Under the pieces are notes generated by a model. The model worked only from the letters and a program-made list of their open reading frames with translations. It was not told the origin of the DNA and did no database searches. Source: Bolinopsis microptera (taxonomy: Eukaryota; Ctenophora; Tentaculata; Lobata; Bolinopsidae). From it: 64,000 bases of DNA. Positions 56,862 to 64,000 of the stretch are shown piece after piece. Numbering within the stretch: position 1 is the first letter of the stretch; every line of letters starts with the position of its first letter. Location of the stretch: assembly GCF_026151205.1 (NCBI RefSeq), contig NC_087081.1, forward strand, positions 17,463,058-17,527,057, written 5' to 3'. Made by a program: the position numbers and the translations under genes.

Positions 56862-58288
56862 CAGGGTGGCCCATAAGTGACTACCCACACGCAACCTCTT
56901 AATAACTCACGTAATTCGTCTCCAAATTGCACCAAAATTTCAGAGATTATAGATATGGGTCAAACTTAGATTTCCTGAAAGTTTCGTAAGCCACGCCCAA
57001 TTACAGTGGGCGTGGCGTGACACTCCCTCTTTTTCACTATTGTCTTCATAAAATGAGAACGCTTTAAGCTAAGAACTCAAAATTTTTTGCACACATTTGG
57101 CTTGATAATTGAAAACGTTTCCAAAAGTTTCAAGTTCATTGGTTAAAATATGGCTGAGTTATGACCATTTTAAAATCCATCGGATATGTGATCCGAGCAC
57201 TCAGTCAGTGATATTTGCACTCAATTAGTGATCTCGTCACCCAATCTGATCAAGAGTAAGGCGTTAGCGTGTATTAATGAGGTTCATTAGGCTTTGATTG
57301 GATACCGATGATGTCTTTGCTAGGAAGGAAAACACAAATTTTTAGGATAAATCAATAAATGAAATCAACTAATAAAAATTCCCACACAAAAACAATTCAA
57401 TAATTTCAATTAAGATGTTCAAGGAATGTGTTGGCGAAATCTATCCTCGATTGGAAATCACGGTCAAAAGTTTGTGTTTCTTTGTGATTCGGTAGGCCCG
57501 GATGTGTCCATCACGTCACCAACAACCATCGTGATGTTTTCTACAGTCCTCGCAGTTCGTCTTCTGCCGACTCTTCGCCGATCGTGTGCAGAAAACGTAA
57601 ACTTGATCTTGTGATGAATGTCAAAGCAGCTTTTCCGGCAAGGGGGTGGTCGGTTGAATTTCATCTGAAATTGTCGTTTAATCTGAGGGTAGAACTCCCC
57701 ATTTTCTTTCTTCAGGTAGACGAACAATCGTTGTTCTGCAGTAAAGGGAGGATAGTGAACCATTTTTATTGATTGTAAGGAACCTGTGACTAGCAGGGCT
57801 AACAAGCCCTGAAATGGTGACACCACCATAAATTCGTGTGATAGCGTTTTAGGTGCTGTCAGCTGTATAGGCCGGCCCATAAGCAGGCTGCAACCAATCA
57901 AGCGGTGCATGTGAGCCAAACAGGCCATTAACCAAGTGACGAGATCACTGACTGAGTGCTCGGATCACGTATCCGATGAGTTTTGAAATGGTCATAACTT
58001 AGCCATATTTTAACCAATGAACTTGAAACTTTGGGAAAGGTTTTCAATTATCAAGCCAAATGTGTGCAAAAAATTTGGAGTTCTTAGCTTAAAGCGTTCT
58101 CATTTTATGAAGACAATAGTGAAAAAGAGGGAGTGTCACGCCACGCCCACTGTAATTGGGCGTGGTTTACGAAACTTTCAGGAAATCTAAGTTTGACCCA
58201 TATCTATAATCTCTGAAATTTTGGTGCAATTTGGAGACGAATTACGTGAGTTATTAAGAGGTTGCGTGTGGGTAGTCACTTATGGGCC
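56862..58288 (-). mobile_element. Mariner-type (DUF4817) DNA transposon relic with long TIRs
   Basis: The left end CAGGGTGGCCCATAAGTGAC follows a TA. The right end is its complement but lacks the last six bases before a TA (58289-58290). Inverted repeats of about 370 bp (56862-57240 and 57935-58288) are nearly identical. Inside, minus strand 57464-57928, is the N-terminal DNA-binding helix-turn-helix (FTAEQRLFVYLKKENGEFYP; RRRVGRRRTARTVENI) known as DUF4817 from Tc1/mariner-like transposases. The catalytic DDE domain is absent, so this is a non-autonomous copy, placed just upstream of U2AF1. Confidence 0.85.
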
Positions 58289-58735
58289 TATGTGTAGTTA
58301 TAGACTACTGATTATAAGAATACAGTGTTGAAATTCAGGAATGAATGGAATTTTCGATTGTTAGTTCATTTTAACACAAGAAAAATGCGAAATTTTTACA
58401 TCAAATATATATCATTTGTAAAATTTAAATGATCCAGCATGATCTCAAGAATTAAATCAAATTTTAAGATAAAATAACACTTTTATAATTCAAGTCAGAC
58501 GGGAGAGCTTGGTTTGAGAACATGTTGAAAATGTTCTAACTAAAATTAGAGACTTGCATAAGTTTGTAAACATGGCTGTCGAAAGAGTAAATACATAAAG
58601 ACCATCAACACCGAGCCTGGCTAAGTAAGCAACCAGGGGGCTAAGGGACGTGTTTTGGTAAAATTAATGGAAATGTCTGTGACTTACAACCAGGGGAGAG
58701 GACCAGGGCTAGGACTAGCAGTTGTAAGAGAGGCA

Positions 58736-59842
58736 CTAGTAGTTGTAAGATGAAGCACGGTTGTCACGACCATACGAATCACTACGGCCTTGAGAATCAC
58801 GGCCATAACCCTCGGGTGCAGGAGCACGGCTATCACCACGACTGTATGTCTCCCTGCTCTCACCACCACGACTGTATGAGTCAGAACGGCTGTAAGGGTC
58901 GGCAGGACGGCTGTAGCCAGACGAGCTGGTGTTGTAATCTCGACTATAGCTGTCACTAGCGCCATATCCACCACTACTAGCACCATACCCACCACTACTT
59001 CCATACCCTCCTTTATCAGCTCCGTAAGCAGGCCTGTCATATGAGGAAGGAGGGTAGGAGGCAGGCGCAGAATAAGAAGCAGCCCCGTAGCCACCACGGT
59101 CCCCTCCATAGCTGCCACGTTCGTTTCTGTAGCTGCCTCGATCACCACCCCCGTACTTGTCACCCCCTCCATATCCACCTGAACCTCTGTCATCACCACG
59201 ACCACCACCACGACCACCTCCAGTTGAGAACCGCTCGTAATCCACGTTATAGTCCATGTGACCCCTCTCATCCTCGTACACGTCCTTTACCATCTCAGCC
59301 ACACAATCATCTACATTCTTTGTGTCCTCACTCTCTATAGTTATGATTCGTTCACGAAGGCCTTCGATGGCCTCTTCCTTTTTCATTGTACCAATCTTAA
59401 CATTGAACTGATCTTTCAAACGATTCACATTGGCTCCTGCCTTACCTATGATCTTCCCAACACTGGTATCAGGAACTACGATCTTACAGGTAGCTTTTCT
59501 AGCATCGTTCTGACTAGTATTGATATTTTTGACGTGTGGAGGGACCTTATCCGTACGAATCTTCTCTTGAACAAAAGCAATTACTTTATGCATGGATTCG
59601 AGCTCGCCAGATATTGATATGACTCGTTCATCAGTATTGGGAAATCGAACATTGTTTTTTGAGACCTGGATGTTAGCACCGGTTTCTTCTTTGATCTGTT
59701 TGATGGCTTCACCACCCTTACCAATGACTGCACCTGCACTGTAATAGGGACAAAGCACTTTGATGACTTTCTCATTTCGACGGTCTCTCTTGGCAAATTT
59801 CTGATCACCTTCATCATCATATGCACGCTTACGATCTCCCAT
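58736..59842 (-). CDS. Nova/PCBP-type two-KH-domain RNA-binding protein A (368 aa)
   Basis: A single coding exon. KH proteins of the Nova/hnRNP K/PCBP type bind short pyrimidine-rich RNA motifs and regulate splicing or stability. KH1 lies at about residues 26-96 with GKGG at 41-44 ([16 protein letters not shown], close to Nova KH1); KH2 at about 116-190 with GKAG at 133-136. A basic stretch (KRDRRN) precedes KH1. From residue 205 on, the tail is Gly/Ser/Tyr/Arg-rich with RGG and SYSR repeats, a low-complexity region of the kind that drives condensates. A strong acceptor (TTTCCCTTTCTAG) lies 17 bases before ATG, so the leader is spliced. The neighbour at 60596 is a paralogue. Whether it is Nova, PCBP or a lineage-specific relative needs a tree. 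Confidence 0.92.
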   Translation of the reverse strand: MGDRKRAYDDEGDQKFAKRDRRNEKVIKVLCPYYSAGAVIGKGGEAIKQIKEETGANIQVSKNNVRFPNTDERVISISGELESMHKVIAFVQEKIRTDKVPPHVKNINTSQNDARKATCKIVVPDTSVGKIIGKAGANVNRLKDQFNVKIGTMKKEEAIEGLRERIITIESEDTKNVDDCVAEMVKDVYEDERGHMDYNVDYERFSTGGGRGGGRGDDRGSGGYGGGDKYGGGDRGSYRNERGSYGGDRGGYGAASYSAPASYPPSSYDRPAYGADKGGYGSSGGYGASSGGYGASDSYSRDYNTSSSGYSRPADPYSRSDSYSRGGESRETYSRGDSRAPAPEGYGRDSQGRSDSYGRDNRASSYNY

Positions 59843-60595
59843 GATAACGGCTGAGCTGACTAGAAAGGGAAACAGTGGTGTGAGAAGGCTGTCATGTTTG
59901 TTTAAATGTAATGAACCATCATAAATTGCTGTTCATTGACTTTCAATTAGAATTTGCCGCGAGGTTGCTGCAAAAGCTGTAGGCATTAAATGTACGAACA
60001 GTTTCAAATTTAGTCTATTGATATTGATAAACATTGTTAGTCCACTGATAACGACTAACCAATCTGATATGTTTCAAGATAAAGATCAATAGAGTATACA
60101 GATTATATATAGAGATATATAACACTGGCATCACTTTACACACCTTGATACTTAGGGAAGAAATCAATCATGTATTGTTGAAATTTATTAGCTTCTTTCA
60201 TAGAAGTTTAGCTTGTCACTGACAATTCATATCATTTAGCATAAAAACTCGTGAACACTATTATTTAAGTATTAAAGTAAGATCAACAGTGCTTATACCA
60301 GGTATTCAAGTGAAACAGAAAGTCAAGAGCAAAATCCCAGCATATCTCCTGGTGCACAATTTACATGCTGCATTAAGAACTATATAGTACTTACTTATAG
60401 TATATACTCTTATTGCTTTACTAATCATCCAAATACAACGCAATGTCATTTACAAACTAACTTAGTCTGCATTCTGTTCTGTTTTAAATAACTACGTAAC
60501 AACAATATATAAATTATGACCTCTACCAAAACGGGAGAGCTCTATCTGACCATCTTCGATCCAAGATAACTTATAATGATAAAAACATGGTTAAC
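59843..60595. other. Spacer between the two KH genes
   Basis: Non-coding. It should contain the leader exon and promoter of KH gene A and the 3' UTR of KH gene B, both on the minus strand. The acceptor for gene A is at 59860-59861. No repeat or other gene seen. Confidence 0.5.
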
Positions 60596-61705
60596 TCAAT
60601 AATTATCTTTGTAATTAGACTGATTGCTAAAACTACCCTCCCTACTACCACCACTTTTATTGTCAGTAGCATAACCTGCTCCATATCCAGCAGCTTGGTT
60701 GCCATAACCAGCAGCTGGGGTGCCATAGCCAGCAGCTTGATTTCCATAGCCTTGATTTCCATAGCCACCTGCTTGGTTACTGTAACCACCACCTTGATTT
60801 CCATATCCCCCACCTTGATTGCCATAGCCGCCACCTTGGTTTCCATATCCAGCTCCTTGATTTCCATTGTATCCACCTCCTTGGCTGCCATATCCAGGTT
60901 GATTACCATAACCGCCCTGATTATCATAACCACCACTTTGGTTGCCATAACCACCATCTTGATTGCCATAACCGCTACCTTGATTTCCGTAGCCACCTTG
61001 GTTCCCATAACCCCCACCTTGACTTCCATAACCACCTCCTTGGTTACCATAACCACCACTGCTGTTATTGCTATAACCACCACGATCCATCTGAAATTGG
61101 TTATAGTCCAAATTGTAATCCATATTTACTCTGTCATCTTCATAAACTTCTTTTATAACATCAGCAACACAATTGTCAACCCCTTTATCATCACCCTCAA
61201 CAGAAACTATGCGCTCACTCAAACCAGCAACAGCATCAGCCGGTTTAGTCATGGTGATCTTCACTTGATGATCATCTTTTAGGCGGTTAACATTAGCTCC
61301 ACCCTTTCCAATAAGTTTCCCTACACTTTGATCTGACACAACAATTTTACAGATACTTTTACGAGCATCTACTTTGTCAAATCTGACTCCCTTTGCTTGA
61401 GGTGAAGGCTTTTCAGTACGGATTTTATCCTGAACAAACTGAATTACCTTCATTTGGCCTTCTAATTCTCCTGATATTGCTATAACTCGTTCATCAGTTT
61501 TAGGAAACCTAGCAGCTCCTTTAGAGACCTGAATGTTAGTACCGCTTTCCTGCTTGATTTGATCAATAGCTGCTCCTTTGGTTCCTATCACAGCACCTGT
61601 GCAATAGTAAGGACACAATATCTTGATAACTTTTCCAGTGCGGCGCTCCTTCCTAGGAAATTGTTGACCATCATCATCGTAGCTCCGTTTACGATCGTCC
61701 GACAT
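60596..61705 (-). CDS. Nova/PCBP-type two-KH-domain RNA-binding protein B (369 aa)
   Basis: Tandem paralogue of the gene at 58736-59842, also a single coding exon on the same strand. KH1 at about residues 26-96 with GTKG at 41-44; KH2 at about 116-190 with GKGG at 133-136, at exactly the positions of protein A. The start (MSDDRKRSYDDDGQQFPRKE) and the linker end (DRVNMDYNLDY) also match A, so the duplication included the whole gene. The tail differs: about 20 repeats of GGYGNQ or GGYGSQ, Gln/Asn-rich and prion-like instead of RGG-rich. An acceptor (CAATCCTTCAG) ends two bases before ATG. Confidence 0.92.
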   Translation of the reverse strand: MSDDRKRSYDDDGQQFPRKERRTGKVIKILCPYYCTGAVIGTKGAAIDQIKQESGTNIQVSKGAARFPKTDERVIAISGELEGQMKVIQFVQDKIRTEKPSPQAKGVRFDKVDARKSICKIVVSDQSVGKLIGKGGANVNRLKDDHQVKITMTKPADAVAGLSERIVSVEGDDKGVDNCVADVIKEVYEDDRVNMDYNLDYNQFQMDRGGYSNNSSGGYGNQGGGYGSQGGGYGNQGGYGNQGSGYGNQDGGYGNQSGGYDNQGGYGNQPGYGSQGGGYNGNQGAGYGNQGGGYGNQGGGYGNQGGGYSNQAGGYGNQGYGNQAAGYGTPAAGYGNQAAGYGAGYATDNKSGGSREGSFSNQSNYKDNY

Positions 61706-62869
61706 GGCTGAAGGATTGTCTATTATGCAACAATAGATTTGATATGGATAAATTTAAAACGAACAAATGACTCAAATAACTTCCTAAGAAAAGCATCCGT
61801 TAAGATGCACTTGAGAGTTCTTTACTATTTTTGATCTAAAGCCTAGCTTTAAGGAATCAACATTCATGATTTATCATCTGCAGTTTTGTGATTAAGGTAA
61901 ACTGTAAAGTGTAGTATAGCAATATGGTTTACAGTGCAATGTTGAAGAGTACCCTAATATTCTAAACAGTGGCGAAATGTTGCATGTTGGCACAATTCCT
62001 GAAACATCTCGCTAAAAAGATCAGCCTTAAGGCCTCAGGGAGGGTTCAAGGTCTTACCAGTTGGCAGACCACCTACTACCTGATGCTCGCGCACCACCCC
62101 TAGCCCTCCATAGAGCCTGGTTTGACGTAAAATTGAGGGTAACCATTACCAATTTATTCAGTTAACCTTGCAAATAACCGGTTCTTAACATTTTGTTGCT
62201 CCCAATAAACTTATCCATGGGTATCAATTGGCCATCCAACGTCAATAGAACTATAGAACTGTTATATGCCCTTAATTTGTTGAAAAATAGAGGTTAACAT
62301 ATATTTTTAAAAATCAGTCTTTTAGCTCCCCTGAGACCACCTTCAATTAATTAATTAATTCAAAACCTCATATCTCAGCTTTGGAGCAAAGAATCAAAAA
62401 TTGCTGCATTGACGAATAATGTTGCCAGTTAAAGGTCCCATGTCATAAACTGTAAAAGATAGATTTTATACAAAATGTCATAAATTAAAGTTTTTTCGGT
62501 CAGGACAAAAGCCCCTGTGGCCCCTGTGGACTTAAGAAAGGCCAAAGATTAGATTAGATTAGGTTGAGAATAATGACATAAACATCATCACTAGTTTTAA
62601 ACATTCTTTCTGATTTCCTCATTATCAGAACTGTGAACATTTCACAGCCTTCGTCATTAAAAACAAACAAATTCTATAACTAAAATAATTGTCATAATTT
62701 ATTTACATATAAAAAAGTGGACAAAAAATGTGAGTACAATGACAGAGTCCCTAATGTGGAGAAGGCTACCTTCTCTCCGTTCCTCACACACTCAAATTAC
62801 CTAATTGAACAAATAGACAAGATGGTGTAGACATCAGCCAGAGGTCGTTTTAAATAAAGCGATACAGTA
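61706..62869. other. Upstream region of KH gene B, non-coding
   Basis: No gene seen. A TTAA microsatellite near 62346-62360 and GATTA repeats near 62546-62566. The leader exon and promoter of KH gene B should lie here. Confidence 0.5.
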
Positions 62870-63233
62870 AAAATTAAACATTCTGCCATATAGACGACAA
62901 CTCCATCTGTCAAATTATATGTTTAGAATCATCCATGACAATTGTCCTACAAACTTTATGAACAAATTTAGTTACATATCAGGAGGTAGTAGGAGCTGCG
63001 AAAGCTGCAACCTATATGTTGATAGATCAACATCACATAAAAACTTTCAATACTTGGGGGCAAAATGTTGGAATAATGTTCCAACAGATCTACGAAATCT
63101 GCCCGATGTTAAAAGCTTTAGTGAAACGTATAAGAAACAGCTACTCTCATCTGTAACAACAGACCCTAATTATACCCTCGACAATTCATATGACAAATTT
63201 TACACTGCAATCATAGTCGACGATAACTAAGTA
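62870..63233 (+). mobile_element. LINE reverse-transcriptase C-terminal relic
   Basis: An open frame (preceded by an in-frame stop) reads ILPYRRQLHLSNYMFRIIHD, then FQYLGAKCWNNVPTDLRNLP and FSETYKKQLL. The pattern F-x-GAKxWNxxP-x-x-xR followed by Phe/Lys-rich residues is the common end of LINE ORF2 proteins (CR1/L2/Jockey-like). It is a different family from the relic at 2225-3166. Only the last 110 or so residues remain. Confidence 0.7.
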
Positions 63234-64000
63234 TCTTCTAATTCTTTTAAATCTGAGGCATATATAATTGATGTATCGAAAGGATATTCCCTTTTTTACC
63301 ACCTTACCATTCTGATTGATTTTTCACATGACTGACATGTTTTAACTGGAGAAGGGGTTCGCACAGTGGTAGTTTTATAGACCACATTTAATTTATTAAC
63401 TTATTATACTTAGTATTTATTTTTGGTGACTGTATCACCCAGTTTTAACATTTGATAATTGTACAGTTTATTGACGACACATTGACTGAATGTTATTTTA
63501 TATTCTAATCTATATTCTAGATATTTTATTTATTTTTCAACAGACGACAACTTCCTGTTTTTCTCTTCTATATTAGTTACTCATATCTCTTGTACAGACT
63601 GTTTTACAAGGACATTGACAGATGATACTCACATTAGGCATTCATTATTGCATCTAAATTATTTCACTTGCATTAGGTTTAGAGTTTTATTCTCTGGTTA
63701 ACAGATTTCAAATGTTTAATTAATTTGTAGTATGACAGTAATGTATATAAGAAGTTATTTAATTTTGCTTGGGCTATTATATTGACTATTGAGGTTTAAT
63801 GATGATATGGAATTTGAATTTTATATAAATTTACACTATGTGGTTGGGGCATTTTGCATAGTAAATATGGTTACTACTCCTATATATCATATTATTTGAT
63901 TGGTATTCGATTTCTGATTATTTCCCTAGGAATATGATTATTATATCTCAATTTGGCTTTAGGTAGGGTGCCCCGCTAAAAGAACTGGATTCTTCCAGGA
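63234..64000. other. AT-rich non-coding end of window
   Basis: Probably LINE 3' UTR followed by intergenic DNA. No gene or tandem repeat seen. Confidence 0.5.

Noticed and set aside
58684-61282. Overlapping frames opposite or out of phase with the KH genes (Val/Thr/Ile-rich, up to 231 codons)
   Set aside because: Shadows of the Gly/Tyr/Gln-rich KH protein tails in other frames.

Overview
The window is nuclear DNA of an animal, probably an invertebrate; I cannot name the species. Genes with GT-AG introns encode proteins typical of animals: a PRC1/Ase1/MAP65 spindle-midzone protein, a short protein resembling ATP synthase subunit f, the splicing factor U2AF35, and two Nova/PCBP-type KH-domain RNA-binding proteins. 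Relics of LINE, Penelope-like, mariner (DUF4817-type), TTAA-site and Harbinger-like elements fit an animal genome.

Layout. 1-14.3 kb has no convincing host gene. It holds a LINE relic with a deleted second copy, a 26-bp minisatellite, a 3.4-kb long inverted repeat, and a 19-bp minisatellite split by a hairpin MITE with TTAA target-site duplications. From 14.34 to 50.66 kb (+ strand) lies one very stretched gene that I assemble from spliced exons as a PRC1 orthologue. Its introns are almost wholly minisatellite: a dozen unrelated arrays, many touching exon borders. One array (84-bp unit) repeats the end of an exon together with its 5' splice donor about 33 times. Another repeats an intron end and 3' splice acceptor 12 times. 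A 3-kb terminal-inverted-repeat element carrying a 2.3-kb purine-only minisatellite sits inside the first of these.

From about 17.8 to 27.04 kb the sequence is visibly degraded: homopolymers are inflated and bases copy their neighbours, within what were once regular tandem repeats. I read this as poor consensus, not biology. One or more early PRC1 exons are probably hidden there.

From 51.3 to 61.7 kb is an ordinary gene cluster on the - strand: the ATP synthase f-like gene (2 exons), U2AF1 (9 exons, completely reconstructed, 254 aa), a mariner relic, and two tandem single-coding-exon KH genes of 368 and 369 aa. U2AF1 and the KH proteins all act on pre-mRNA, so the right flank is a small cluster of RNA-processing genes. 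61.7-64 kb is non-coding apart from a LINE 3'-end relic. In several genes a 3' splice acceptor lies within a few bases of the start codon, which suggests leader introns or spliced-leader trans-splicing.
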